Below, piece after piece: positions 53,004 to 63,094 of a stretch of DNA of 64,000 bases. The DNA comes from Verrucomicrobiota bacterium. GTDB lineage: Bacteria > Verrucomicrobiota > Verrucomicrobiia > Limisphaerales > PALSA-1396. Under the pieces are notes generated by a model, which worked only from the letters and a program-made list of their open reading frames with translations, did not search any database and was not told the origin of the DNA. Location: positions 62,001 to 126,000 of the forward strand of contig JACQFP010000031.1 in the NCBI GenBank assembly GCA_016200005.1. The letters are read 5' to 3'. Numbering within the stretch: the first letter of the stretch is position 1; every line of letters starts with the position of its first letter. Made by a program: the position numbers and the translations under genes.

Positions 53004-56000
53004 CTATGGGTTGTGGCTCAAGGCATCGATTATCACCTGCGCCGCATTGATCAGACTCTCGGCCAGTGCGGGATCCAGCGGCGTCACCTGCGCGCGCACT
53101 TTGTTTTGGAAGGCGTTGAGTTGATTGATTCCCGGGCGCTGTCGTTCGGACTCGAAGGAAGCCGCCGCCGCCTTCAGGGTCACAATCAACGGACTGCGGT
53201 TCTGTCGCGACAGGGTGGACTCTTCCACCAGCGAAATCAATATCCCCACCGACTGCACTGGGGTGATCACTTCCACGACTGCCGTGTCCGTCCCGACATC
53301 CATCCCATCGCTGACCACCAGCGTGATCGTGTGAGTGCCAATATCCAGATGGTTGGTGGCCAGCACACCGGAGGCAATGACGTTGGTGCCCTCCAACCAG
53401 GAGTATTGCAGCGGATCATTTTCAACATCGGTGGACTGCGAGCCGTCCAGCACCACCGTCGCATTGGAGTTGTTGGGCGAGATCACCACCAGATTTGTAA
53501 GGCCGGGGAATTGCGCCAAGGGTGAGACCGTAGCCTTGGCCATGGGCGGATCGTTCACGGAAATGACGTTGAGGCTGACCGTCGCCACGATTGAATCCAT
53601 TTGTCCATCGTTGACTTTGAACGTGAAGCTGTCCGGACCGAAGTAATTTGTGTTCGGCTGATACGTCAGATTTGGCGGCGTGCCGATGAGTGTGCCATGC
53701 GACGGCGCTAAGACGAGGTAAGTGAGCGAATCGCCGTCCACATCGAACGCGCCGAGGGTGAAGGCGGCGGTCGTGTCCTCGTTGAGCGCGACGGATTGCG
53801 ACTGGGCGACCGGCGGATCGTTGACGGGCAGGACCGTGAGGTTGATCGTGGCGGGTGCTGAGTCCGCCAGGCCGTCGTTGACCTTGAACGTGAAGCTGTC
53901 CGGTCCGTTGTAGTCTGGCGACGGCAAATAGATCACATTCGGTGGCGTGCCACTGAGGGTGCCGTGGGCCGGCGGCGTGGCAATGGAATAAATCAGGGGG
54001 TCGTTCTCGCGATCAGAACCATGAAGTTCAATCGCCGTCGGAGTGTCCTCGTTCAATGTCACCACGTCGCCGGCCGCCGTCGGTACAATGTTGGCCGTAA
54101 GCACGGCGTTGGAACTGGTGATGGCCCCAAACACATTGGTCACGCGGACGGAAAACGTGCCGCCGCTCTTGACAATGAAGCTGTAGGAGGAGTTTGTGGC
54201 TCCGAGGATACTCTGGCCGCTGCTGAACAACCACTGATAACGAAGCCGTGGTGAGCCTGCGGCCACCACACTGAATGTCACGTTCGAGCCGACTGTGACG
54301 CGCTGGCTGACGGGTTGAACAAGGATGGTCGGCTTCACTTTGCATTTGCCCGCCGCGCCGGCCTGGCGGATGGCCAGAATCTCGGCGGCGGAGAGTGCGC
54401 GGTTGTAAATGGCCGGCTCATCAATCAGTCCGCCAAAGTAGGAATTGGAAAGCGTGATCACCGGAGCGCCGATATACAATGGAGGACTGCTGGCGAGACT
54501 GGCTTTGCGTTTGGTTGGGTCGAAGGTCAACACAAGCTGTCCATCAACGAAGAGGTTGCCTCCGTTGGTGACAGTGCGATTCAAACTCACGGCCACGTGG
54601 TGGAACATCCCGTCGCGCAAATCGGGTCCGGGTGAGATGAATGTGGCAACATTCGTGGCACTCAGCGGTGTCGAGCCCATCGCAAATGCCAGGCGGCCCT
54701 GATTCAGTGACAGGGAGTACCCAACCCAGGCGGCGGTGCCCTCGGTGCGTTTTTCGATGATGGGTACGTTGGGATTGATGGTGTTGCTCGGCCCGGTCTT
54801 GATCCACGTTTCAATGGAGAAATCGACATTGCTTCCGAAGTTTAACGTCGTCGCCGGTGCCACTTGGATACGGCTGGAGATGCCGTTGAGGCTGAAGGCC
54901 CGGTCAACCTTCCCGGTCGCATAAAGCGTCGGCGAGAATGACGAGATGTTGTTCGTCCCCATCGCGTCGGCCTGATTGCCGTCGCCCGGCCACCAACTGA
55001 TCAAGCCGGTGGGTGTGTCCGTGCAAGTTGGCGGCGGGAGCAAAGTCAACTCCGCACGAGCGCTGATGGCAAAGCCGACAGCGTTCGTGACCGAGACGTT
55101 GTAAAGGCCAGCCTGGTTGGTCTTGAGCTTTTCAAGCACGAGCGCGGAGTTGGTAGCGCCGGGGATCACCTGACCGTTGAAACGCCATTGATACTTTAAC
55201 GGCCGGCTGCCAAGAACCGAGACGCTGAACTTTACATCTTCACCGAGCGGAACGGCCTGATCTTGCGGCTGCGTGACGATGGTCGGCGCCACGAGACATT
55301 TGCCGACGACGTCCGCGTTGAAGATCGCTTGAATTTCGGCGTCGGTCAGCGCGCGGTTGTAGAGCGAGACTTCGTCCAGCAGGCCCAAGAAGGGCCAGAA
55401 GAAGGACCTGCTTGACGGAATTGCGCCGAGTCCGAGGTTGGCCGTGCCGGGGAAGATGCCGCCGGAGTAATTGGTTTGTGCGGCCAGCGCGCCGTTAACG
55501 TAAATGCGTAGCGCTGCGCCATCATAAGTCGCCACGATGAAGCTCCACTGGTTAGTCGGCAGCACCTGACTTGTCACGAGCATGGTGTTCGTCCGCGCGG
55601 AGCCGGTGGCGCTGACTGTGAAAAACAACCGACCGTTGTTCGTCGTGCCCAGCAGGTAACCGCTCTGAGTGCCAACCGGCTGTTCCGGGGGATAATCGAA
55701 TTTGGAAATGATGGTGCGGGGCGTCGTGCCCGAGACACTCGAAGGATTGACCCAGGCTTCGAGCGTAACTCCGTTGGTCAATCGCAGCGAAGGCGAGTCG
55801 GGCACTTGGATTCCGCGTTGGATGGAGATCGCTTTGTCCGCTTTGCCGGGGGAGAAAACAGCCGGGAGCGCCGGAACGGCGTTGTTGGAGTCCCAACTGT
55901 CAATCGTGTCATTCTCCCAGCGCCACCAACTGACCAGGCCCGTCGGCGGCGGAACACAGTCTGGCAGTGGATTCACGAACAAGAGTGCAGGGGAACTGGT

Positions 56001-59000
56001 AACGGACCCACCGGCGTTGCTCACGATGACGGAGTATGTTCCAGCGTTGCTAAACTGCGCGCCGGCCACAGTTAGCACGCTGGAGGTCTTGCCGGGCAAG
56101 TTGGTTTCATAAAAGCGCCATTGGTAGGCGAGCGGCGCGCCGCCGGTGGCGGTGACACGGAAGGTGGCGTTGCTGCCGACATAGACGGTGAGGTTGGTCG
56201 GCTGCGAGACGATGACAGGCGCCGGCGGCGCGACTTCGACGACGGCATATTGCAATTGATTGGACGGCGCGTCGTTCCACGAGCCGAGCGGGAAACCGGA
56301 ACTGGGATGCCAGATCAGCACGTGATCCTCGTCCGGGAAAACGCCGTCGCCACTGTTCGGTTCGATGGGCGACCAATTCAAATAGGTCACGGGTTCGCCG
56401 CTGACCCAGACCCACGTGCCCTCCTGCGCGGCATCGTTGAGCCCGATCCACATCGGGCGCTCCAGTCCGCCGAACGTGCTGAACGTGTCGAAGACCCATT
56501 GGTTCTCCGCCGCATTGTTGATCGTGGCGAGGTGACCGCCGAGGCTGACGGCGATCTGTTCGGCGGCGGGCCAGTTGGTGAAGTTGAGGAGGTAATACCA
56601 ATGACCGTTCGCCGTGTTCGTAATCGGGCCGGCGAGGATGATCGGATCCGGCGGGCCGACTTCGATGACGGCGGAGTGGAGCTGGTTCGACGGCGCATCG
56701 GTCCACGTGCCGAGCGGGAAGCCGGAGCTGGGATTCCAAATCAACACGTGGTCTTCGTCGGGGAAAAAGCCGCCGCCGCTGTTTGGCTCGCCGGGCGCCC
56801 AATTGAAATAGGTCACCGGCTGGCCGCTCACCCAAAACCAGATGTTTTCCTGACCAGCATCATTCAACCCAATCCACAAGGCCCGGTCGCCGCCGCCGAA
56901 GTTGCCGAAGTTGGTGAAGACCCATTCGTTTTCGGCGGCGTTGTTGATGGTGGCGAGATGGCCGCCGAGGCTCACGGCGATTTGTTCGGCGGCCGGCCAG
57001 TTGGTCGCGTCGAGCAGATAATACCAGTGGCCGTTCGCGGTGTTTGTGATCGGGCCGGCGAGTAGATATGGCGGCGGCGGGGGCAGGCATTTGCCCGCGC
57101 GACCGGCGTGGTAGATGCCCGCGATTTCGGTGGCGGAAAGGGCCCGGTTGAAGACGGCGGGCTCATCGATCATTCCGAAAAACGTGCCGCCACGCCCATC
57201 GCCGCGCGAACCAATTGCAACTGCCGCATCGCAGGCGCAGGTCGCGTCATCGAAGGTAAACGGGTTGGGATGATCATAGGCCGGGGTCGCCTGGGGCGCA
57301 CCATCCACATAGAAAACGGCGCTCGATCCGGATTTGGTTACCGCCAGATGGTGCCAGTTCGTATCCGTGACTAGCGGGGCCGAAAAGAGACCATCCAGAT
57401 CAATCCTGCTGAGAAACATCCGCCCGTCGTTGGCAATACCAAAGCCATAGCCGCCACGTCCGTAGCCGAAAATCACAGCTCCGTCCCCAGCCACGGAACC
57501 ATCCGCGCCCAAAACGTCGAAGGAAGTGACCGTTGGACTGGATCGCTTAACCCAAGCCTCAAGCGTAAAATCTTCCAAGCGGAGGCTCGCTGGATTCCCA
57601 AGAGTCACCCGGTCGCGGTGCGTGCCGTCAAACACAAAAGCCTGCCCGACCACGCCCAGCCCATAGGTGACGGTCCCCGTTCCGTCGATTGTTCCGGTGT
57701 TTCCGTCGGCTGCGTCCGCCGTTGATCCCTCTCCTCGCCACCAACTCACCAGTCCGGACGGGGGTGTAACACAGGCGGTCGGCGGCGGAGGAGGACACTT
57801 GCCCGCGCTGCCGGCGTTGTAGATGGATTGAATTTCATTGGTCGTAAGCGCCCGGTTGTAAATCGAAACCTCGTCGATCAGCCCGCCAAAGGCCTGACCG
57901 TAAAACGCTCCACAACTGCCCGAGTCGCCAATCTTCAAAGGCGCCGTGTTCGCCGGTCCCAGCGAGCCGGGGGTCGTCGCCGCCAACTGGCCGTTGATAA
58001 ACAGACGCAGCGTCGTGCCGTCAAACGTGCCGGCCAGATGCGTCCAGGTGTTGAGGGGCAGGGCTTGTCCCGAACAGGCGCACGCGCCGCTCGGCGGGCC
58101 GAAGGCCAGCCCTACACCCGCGTCGTCAAAAACCAACTGGAAAGTTCCCTCGGTCGAGCTGCCGGTGCAGCTTGCGCGCTTGCCGATGATGTGCTGGACC
58201 GGATTGCTTGAGGTACGATAAACCCACATGTCCACCGTCATCGGGGAGGTGGGACCAAATCTCAGATTGGGCGCATCGGCCACAAGGGCGACATCATCCA
58301 CGCCATCCAAGCTAAATGCCTGGCCCACCTTGCCGGCCGCAATCACGGCCCCGTTTTGCAGCGTTCCATTATTCCCGTCGGCACTGTCCAAGGCATCGCT
58401 CTCCCCCCGCCACCAACTCACCAAGCCCGAAGGCGTTGGAACACACCGAGGCGGCGGTGGAGCAGGTGGACACTTGCCAGCACTGCGGGCGTTGTAGATG
58501 GATTGGATTTCAGTCTGGTTGAGTGCGCGCGAGTAGAGGGAAACTTCATCCATCAAACCTGCCCACCGATATGCCGCTGCCGTGCCACCGGGACGAGCGC
58601 CGAGATACAAATTGTAACTGGTTTGCGGCGTAAAACTCCCCAGATTCTGCTGGGCAACCACCGCACCGTTGAGGAGCAGCACGGCCAATCCAGAACTCTC
58701 GTCGTAAGTCACGGCGACATGCTGAAAGGAATTGGTGTTGATCAAACCGCCTGCCGAGGTCAGCCAATGAAAATTGCCTGCGGTGTCCACCAGGTTGGCG
58801 TAAAGGCAGCCCGGCCCCGCGCCGTAACCCACGGGAACCGAAATCCAGAAATGCACGCCATAGGGGTAAGGATTGCCCCCCGTCACCGAATTCCATTCCA
58901 CAATCGGCCGCTCCAATTCAATGGCGGAAGGCTTGATCCAGGTTTCGATCGTCAGGCCAGCACCGAGGCCGACATTCAAGCTAGGCGAAGCGGGCACAGT

Positions 59001-59966
59001 GATAACCCCATCCACTCCGTCGAAAACGAATGCCTGACCAGTTTGACCGGAAGCGAAAGTGATGGCACCCGCGAGTTGGCCGTGGTTGCCACCGCTCGTG
59101 TCCGCAGCGTTGCTTTCACCCTTCCACCAACTCACCAGACTGGAGGGAGCGGAGAGACAGGGTGGAGGCAGCAGACACTTGCCTGCACTGCCGGCGTTGT
59201 AAATGCCGGCGATCTCGTTGGCGGAAAGTGCACGATTGTAAATCGCGACCTCGTCAATGCGGCCTTTGAAGTGCGAGTTCAACGCCGGGTCGGCGTGGTT
59301 GCCGATGCGCAACGGTTCGGTCGTGGACAAATCACCCGGTTGCACCGTCGGGTCAAACGTCAGCACCACTTGGCCGTCCACGTAGAGGTGGCCCCCGTTC
59401 GTCGCACTTCGGATTACCGTCATGGCGACGTGATGGAACTGCCCGTCGCGCAAGTCCGGGCCGGGCGAAGTGTAGCTGGTAAAATCCAGTTGGGTCAGCG
59501 GCGCGTCGGCCAGTTGGCAGGACAACTTGCCGTCCGCCAGCCCGAACTCGTAGCCCACTGCGGAAAGGAAGTTGGGCGTGTAACGCTTGTTCACGATCGA
59601 TTGCACCCCGAAGTCCGTGACAGCGGTGATGGGTTGAATCCACGCTTCGATGGAGAAGTTTTGGCCCGGTCCAAAATTCAGCGCCGCCGCGTTCGACACG
59701 ATCACACGGTCATCCACGCCGTCAAAGAAGAATGCCTCGCCCACGACGCCGTTGGTGAAGGTCGCGCCATTCAGCAACACAGCCGTATTACTGCCAACCA
59801 GCTCGGCGCCGTTACCTTCCGCTGGCCACCAACCGACCAGCCCTGGAGGCGGCGTGATGCACGCAGGAGCGCCCGCGATTACCTCGACCTGCAAAAGGAT
59901 GGCAATGAAGACGAACAAAAGCCTGAGGTTGGCCAGCGGTGTCTGTGTTCGAGGTGGGTTATTCAA
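53004..59966 (-). CDS. Giant exported LamG/C-type lectin/Ig/cadherin-like surface protein
   Basis: A 2320-residue secreted protein. After the signal (LRLLFVFIAILLQVEVIAGA) it has four LamG modules each opening C-x-(5)-LVSWW, then two C-type-lectin-like domains encoded by a 426-bp tandem duplication, an Ig-like domain, a fifth LamG, another Ig-like domain, a sixth LamG, a third Ig-like domain, and two cadherin/tandem-95 repeats (LNEDTPTAIELHGSDREND; FTFKVNDGLADSAPATINL) with a PKD-like end. It must be an adhesin or polysaccharide-binding surface protein. The start is a TTG at 59966, so the true start could differ. The last 60 residues look helical and contain no sorting motif I recognise. Confidence 0.9.
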   Translation of the reverse strand: MNNPPRTQTPLANLRLLFVFIAILLQVEVIAGAPACITPPPGLVGWWPAEGNGAELVGSNTAVLLNGATFTNGVVGEAFFFDGVDDRVIVSNAAALNFGPGQNFSIEAWIQPITAVTDFGVQSIVNKRYTPNFLSAVGYEFGLADGKLSCQLADAPLTQLDFTSYTSPGPDLRDGQFHHVAMTVIRSATNGGHLYVDGQVVLTFDPTVQPGDLSTTEPLRIGNHADPALNSHFKGRIDEVAIYNRALSANEIAGIYNAGSAGKCLLPPPCLSAPSSLVSWWKGESNAADTSGGNHGQLAGAITFASGQTGQAFVFDGVDGVITVPASPSLNVGLGAGLTIETWIKPSAIELERPIVEWNSVTGGNPYPYGVHFWISVPVGYGAGPGCLYANLVDTAGNFHWLTSAGGLINTNSFQHVAVTYDESSGLAVLLLNGAVVAQQNLGSFTPQTSYNLYLGARPGGTAAAYRWAGLMDEVSLYSRALNQTEIQSIYNARSAGKCPPAPPPPRCVPTPSGLVSWWRGESDALDSADGNNGTLQNGAVIAAGKVGQAFSLDGVDDVALVADAPNLRFGPTSPMTVDMWVYRTSSNPVQHIIGKRASCTGSSTEGTFQLVFDDAGVGLAFGPPSGACACSGQALPLNTWTHLAGTFDGTTLRLFINGQLAATTPGSLGPANTAPLKIGDSGSCGAFYGQAFGGLIDEVSIYNRALTTNEIQSIYNAGSAGKCPPPPPTACVTPPSGLVSWWRGEGSTADAADGNTGTIDGTGTVTYGLGVVGQAFVFDGTHRDRVTLGNPASLRLEDFTLEAWVKRSSPTVTSFDVLGADGSVAGDGAVIFGYGRGGYGFGIANDGRMFLSRIDLDGLFSAPLVTDTNWHHLAVTKSGSSAVFYVDGAPQATPAYDHPNPFTFDDATCACDAAVAIGSRGDGRGGTFFGMIDEPAVFNRALSATEIAGIYHAGRAGKCLPPPPPYLLAGPITNTANGHWYYLLDATNWPAAEQIAVSLGGHLATINNAAENEWVFTNFGNFGGGDRALWIGLNDAGQENIWFWVSGQPVTYFNWAPGEPNSGGGFFPDEDHVLIWNPSSGFPLGTWTDAPSNQLHSAVIEVGPPDPIILAGPITNTANGHWYYLLNFTNWPAAEQIAVSLGGHLATINNAAENQWVFDTFSTFGGLERPMWIGLNDAAQEGTWVWVSGEPVTYLNWSPIEPNSGDGVFPDEDHVLIWHPSSGFPLGSWNDAPSNQLQYAVVEVAPPAPVIVSQPTNLTVYVGSNATFRVTATGGAPLAYQWRFYETNLPGKTSSVLTVAGAQFSNAGTYSVIVSNAGGSVTSSPALLFVNPLPDCVPPPTGLVSWWRWENDTIDSWDSNNAVPALPAVFSPGKADKAISIQRGIQVPDSPSLRLTNGVTLEAWVNPSSVSGTTPRTIISKFDYPPEQPVGTQSGYLLGTTNNGRLFFTVSATGSARTNTMLVTSQVLPTNQWSFIVATYDGAALRIYVNGALAAQTNYSGGIFPGTANLGLGAIPSSRSFFWPFLGLLDEVSLYNRALTDAEIQAIFNADVVGKCLVAPTIVTQPQDQAVPLGEDVKFSVSVLGSRPLKYQWRFNGQVIPGATNSALVLEKLKTNQAGLYNVSVTNAVGFAISARAELTLLPPPTCTDTPTGLISWWPGDGNQADAMGTNNISSFSPTLYATGKVDRAFSLNGISSRIQVAPATTLNFGSNVDFSIETWIKTGPSNTINPNVPIIEKRTEGTAAWVGYSLSLNQGRLAFAMGSTPLSATNVATFISPGPDLRDGMFHHVAVSLNRTVTNGGNLFVDGQLVLTFDPTKRKASLASSPPLYIGAPVITLSNSYFGGLIDEPAIYNRALSAAEILAIRQAGAAGKCKVKPTILVQPVSQRVTVGSNVTFSVVAAGSPRLRYQWLFSSGQSILGATNSSYSFIVKSGGTFSVRVTNVFGAITSSNAVLTANIVPTAAGDVVTLNEDTPTAIELHGSDRENDPLIYSIATPPAHGTLSGTPPNVIYLPSPDYNGPDSFTFKVNDGLADSAPATINLTVLPVNDPPVAQSQSVALNEDTTAAFTLGAFDVDGDSLTYLVLAPSHGTLIGTPPNLTYQPNTNYFGPDSFTFKVNDGQMDSIVATVSLNVISVNDPPMAKATVSPLAQFPGLTNLVVISPNNSNATVVLDGSQSTDVENDPLQYSWLEGTNVIASGVLATNHLDIGTHTITLVVSDGMDVGTDTAVVEVITPVQSVGILISLVEESTLSRQNRSPLIVTLKAAAASFESERQRPGINQLNAFQNKVRAQVTPLDPALAESLINAAQVIIDALSHNP
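56215..57066. repeat. 426-bp tandem duplication encoding two C-type lectin domains
   Basis: Two adjacent units of 426 bp (142 codons) share long near-identical stretches, such as ATAATACCAGTGGCCGTTCG-like and AAATAGGTCAC at 56380-56390 and 56806-56816. The offset between matching points is constant, so the copies have no net indel. Confidence 0.8.
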
Positions 59967-60062
59967 TTGAATGAAGGTTGAATCATCGATGCGAGAAGGA
60001 ATGGCATAAGGCTTTGGCCGCTGAGGTAATCAAAGCATTAAAATCAGGGAAAAGCAATAAGA

Positions 60063-60079
60063 GAAACGGTCACCGTTTC
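60063..60079. promoter_or_regulatory. 17-bp palindrome between divergent surface-protein and galE genes
   Basis: GAAACGGT-C-ACCGTTTC is a palindrome with 8-bp arms around one base, in the 189-bp gap between divergent genes. It is a candidate operator; no regulator can be named. Confidence 0.45.
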
Positions 60080-60155
60080 CTACGGTGAATCCCTTATCAC
60101 AAACTCCACCAGCATTTTTGTTGAGTCGGCACATCCGCCTCACTAGCTTGTTCTG

Positions 60156-61127
60156 ATGAACGTTTTTGTCACCGGCGGCGCGGGCTACATTGGATCAATC
60201 TTCGTGGAGGAATTGCTCAACACCGGCCATGAGGTGACGGTTTACGATAATCTGACGGAGGGACATCGCTCCGCCGTCGATCCGCGCGCAGGGTTCATCC
60301 TGGCCCGACCGGGATTGGCAAGCGATACTGCGTCTGCCATAAAGGAAGCAGCGCCTGACGCCATCATTCACGTGGCCGGAAGCGCATTAGTCGGCGAATC
60401 GATGACAAATCCTGGAAAGTATTTTTGGAACAACGTCGCCAACGGATTGAAAGTCCTGGAGGCGGCGGTTGCGGCGAACGTAAAAAAAATTGTTTTCAGT
60501 TCCACCTGCGCCACTTACGGCGTGCCGGAGCGAATGCCGATGACCGAGGATCTGCCACAACTTCCCACAAATCCCTACGGCGAATCCAAGTTGATGTTTG
60601 AGAAGATGCTTCAGTGGTATCACACCCTGCACGGGCTGGAATTTGTCGCCTTTCGTTATTTCAACGCCGCCGGTGCCAGCCAGCAGTTCGGCGAACATCA
60701 CCGCGTGGAAACGCATTTGATTCCCAACGTGCTGAAAGTCGCCCTCGGCCAGTCTCTCCACTGTGAGATTTACGGCACGGATTATCCGACGCCCGATGGC
60801 ACTTGCATTCGCGATTACATTCACATCATCGACCTTGCCCAGGCGCATATCCGGGCGCTCACGCCCGGCGCTCAGGGCTTCTACAATCTGGGCAATGGCG
60901 ATGGTTATTCCGTGCGGCAGGTGATCCAATGTTGCGAAAAAATCTCCGGTCGGAAAATCCCGACGGTTGAGAAGCCGCGACGACCCGGCGATCCGCCCCG
61001 GCTCGTTGCTTCAGCGGAAAAGGCCATCCGCGAGCTGGGTTGGAAACCGAAGTATCCGAAGCTGGAGGACATCGTCGCCACTGCGTGGCAATGGCACAAG
61101 GCCCATCCGGCGGGTTATCCCGATTGA
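60156..61127 (+). CDS. galE: UDP-glucose 4-epimerase
   Basis: A 323-residue cytosolic short-chain dehydrogenase-fold enzyme. The NAD loop GGAGYIGS is at residues 7-14, the catalytic triad is marked by VFSSTCATYG (Ser/Thr) and NPYGESK (Tyr and Lys), and FRYFNAAGAS plus RDYIHIIDLA are strong GalE signatures. It interconverts UDP-glucose and UDP-galactose for envelope polysaccharide or galactose use. It is divergent from the giant surface-protein gene and converges with the HupE gene. Confidence 0.94.
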   Translation: MNVFVTGGAGYIGSIFVEELLNTGHEVTVYDNLTEGHRSAVDPRAGFILARPGLASDTASAIKEAAPDAIIHVAGSALVGESMTNPGKYFWNNVANGLKVLEAAVAANVKKIVFSSTCATYGVPERMPMTEDLPQLPTNPYGESKLMFEKMLQWYHTLHGLEFVAFRYFNAAGASQQFGEHHRVETHLIPNVLKVALGQSLHCEIYGTDYPTPDGTCIRDYIHIIDLAQAHIRALTPGAQGFYNLGNGDGYSVRQVIQCCEKISGRKIPTVEKPRRPGDPPRLVASAEKAIRELGWKPKYPKLEDIVATAWQWHKAHPAGYPD

Positions 61128-61158
61128 AGGGGAGCCGGAAATGTAGCGCCAGTACAGG

Positions 61159-61761
61159 CTACGCCAGCCAGAGTGACAAACCGGCCAGTGCGATGGCCGC
61201 ACCCGCAAAACGAAGCAGCGGAACTTTCGACTGCTGCTGCGCCATCCGGCCGAGACCAATGCCGCAAGCGTGCAGTGCGATGGTCGTCAGCACAAAGCCC
61301 AGTCCGTACGAAATGCCTGATACGCCGACCTGCATCGCCGTCCCGTGAGCATGTCCGTGAAAAATGGCAAATAACCCAACCACGACGATACTCACTGCCA
61401 GAGGCAATCGCGCAGCAGTGGCAATCAAAACCCCCAGCATCAGCACGGAAATCAGAATGCCCTCAGCAACGAATGGCAGTGCAAAACCACTAATCCCCAA
61501 CAAGCCACCGACGGTCATCAAGCTGACAAAGGTTGCGGGCACCAGCCAGATGGCGCGTCCGCCGAGTTGTGCCGCCCATAAGCCCACCGCCACCATCGCC
61601 AGAATGTGGTCGAGGCCAAGCAGCGGGTGACTTAAACCGCCGAGCACGTTGTTGGCGTGGTTGGGCGAAATATGCGCGTGAGCCATGGAAGGCACGCTTA
61701 AACAGAGCGCCAGCACCAGCAGTTTGCTGGTCGCCGTGAGATGATCGATTGTCGTTTTCAT
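61159..61761 (-). CDS. HupE/UreJ family membrane protein
   Basis: A 200-residue integral membrane protein. The signal-like start is followed by HAHISPNHANNVLGGLSHPL, then GLDHILAMVAVGLWAAQLGG, the family HPxxGxDHxxxMxxxGLW signature with likely nickel-binding histidines, and HGHAHG in a loop before the C-terminal helices. HupE/UreJ proteins are thought to take up nickel or cobalt. No hydrogenase or urease genes are seen in the window. A good ribosome-binding site (AGGAGA) lies 8 bp before the ATG at 61761. guaB-like lies upstream on the same strand. Confidence 0.9.
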   Translation of the reverse strand: MKTTIDHLTATSKLLVLALCLSVPSMAHAHISPNHANNVLGGLSHPLLGLDHILAMVAVGLWAAQLGGRAIWLVPATFVSLMTVGGLLGISGFALPFVAEGILISVLMLGVLIATAARLPLAVSIVVVGLFAIFHGHAHGTAMQVGVSGISYGLGFVLTTIALHACGIGLGRMAQQQSKVPLLRFAGAAIALAGLSLWLA

Positions 61762-61792
61762 AGTAGTATTCTCCTATTTGACGTAATTACGA

Positions 61793-62971
61793 TTATCGCG
61801 TTCCCATCCCGACACTTTGCACCGTTTGAAAGAGTTTGCCTTCGGTCTTGATGCTGGGCGCGATGATGATTTCAGTTTCTTGAAACTGCCTTATGGTTGC
61901 CGCACCCACGTTGCCCATGCAAGTCGTAATTGCGCCAACCAGATTCTGCGATCCGTCATCGACGCTCGCCGGGCCAAACAGGATTTGCTTCAGCGATCCG
62001 GTCACGCCGACCTTGATGCGCGTGCCGCGCGGCAGGTTCGCGTGCGGCGTGGCCATGCCCCAATGATTCCCCTGCCCCGGCGCTTCCTTGGCGCGCGCAA
62101 ATGCGCTCCCGACCATGACGGCGTCCGAGCCGCAGGCCAGCGCTTTGCAAACATCGCCGCCTTTGCTCATGCCGCCGTCGGTGATGATGGGAATGTAATT
62201 GCCGGTTTTCTTGTGGTGCATGTCGCGGGCGGCGGCGCAATCGACCGTGGCCGTGACTTGCGGCACCCCGAGACCGAGCACGCCGCGGCTGGTGCAGGCC
62301 GCGCCCGGCCCCACACCGATCAGCACACCGGCCACCCCGCACCCCATCAACTCCAAAGTCACGCTGTAGGTGACGGCATTCCCGATGAGCACAGGGATTT
62401 TCATGCTTTTGATGAACGCCTCAAGCTCGAGCGATTTGTATTCCGTCGAAATGTGCTTCACGGTGGAGACGGTGGATTGCACGACAAAAACGTCCGCGCC
62501 CGCTTCCTGGGCAATCGCGCCAAACCGGTCGGCCTTTTGGGGGATGGAACTGACGGCCGCCAGCACGCCGGCCTTTTTTAATTCCTGGATGCGTTTGGTG
62601 ATGAGTTTCTCCTTGATCGGCTCCAGGTAGATTCTTTGAATGAGCGTGGTGACTTCGTCCTTGTCCGCCTTGACGACCTTCTCCAGCACTTCGGACGGAT
62701 TCTCATAACGGGTCTGCACGCCTTCGAGATTGATGACGCCCAAACCGCCGAGCTTACCCATCTCCACGCAGAATTTCACATCGGTCACGCCGTCCATGGC
62801 GCTGGCGATGATGGGAATCTTGAGCGTGATGGCGCTGCCGTCCTTGCGCGGGATTTCAAAACGGGTGTTCACCTCGTTTGGATTGATGGTCACTTCACCC
62901 GGCACGAGCGCAATTTCGTCAAACCCGTAAGTGACGCGGGCTTTTCGGTTACGGCCTATCCACATTCCCAT
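61793..62971 (-). CDS. IMP dehydrogenase/GMP reductase family protein without CBS domains
   Basis: A 392-residue TIM-barrel protein. GFDEIALVPGEVTINPNEVN and PIIASAMDGVTD are at the N-terminus; the catalytic loop is IGVGPGAACTSRGVLGLGVP, where the Cys is the usual IMPDH nucleophile; IITDGGMSKGGDVCKALACG and MVGSAFARAKEAPG complete the phosphate site. The pair of CBS domains found in normal GuaB is absent, and the length matches the GuaB3-like IMPDH-related group. It may still oxidise IMP to XMP or have another nucleotide substrate. Downstream on the same strand is the HupE gene, with 31 bp between. Confidence 0.9.
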   Translation of the reverse strand: MGMWIGRNRKARVTYGFDEIALVPGEVTINPNEVNTRFEIPRKDGSAITLKIPIIASAMDGVTDVKFCVEMGKLGGLGVINLEGVQTRYENPSEVLEKVVKADKDEVTTLIQRIYLEPIKEKLITKRIQELKKAGVLAAVSSIPQKADRFGAIAQEAGADVFVVQSTVSTVKHISTEYKSLELEAFIKSMKIPVLIGNAVTYSVTLELMGCGVAGVLIGVGPGAACTSRGVLGLGVPQVTATVDCAAARDMHHKKTGNYIPIITDGGMSKGGDVCKALACGSDAVMVGSAFARAKEAPGQGNHWGMATPHANLPRGTRIKVGVTGSLKQILFGPASVDDGSQNLVGAITTCMGNVGAATIRQFQETEIIIAPSIKTEGKLFQTVQSVGMGTR

Positions 62972-63094
62972 AAATGATCTGCCTTCGGAACAGTTAGAAT
63001 TATTTCACACGGCGATGCAAGCGATGGACTGAAGGAATCCCGGAATGTTGTCCCCGCACATCGTTCGACTTGCCGCATCGCTTTGCCGACCCTG

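Noticed and set aside
58356-59981. 541-codon plus-strand frame opposite the giant surface-protein gene
   Set aside because: Antisense to a well-supported gene, with Arg/Gly-rich sequence and no motifs.
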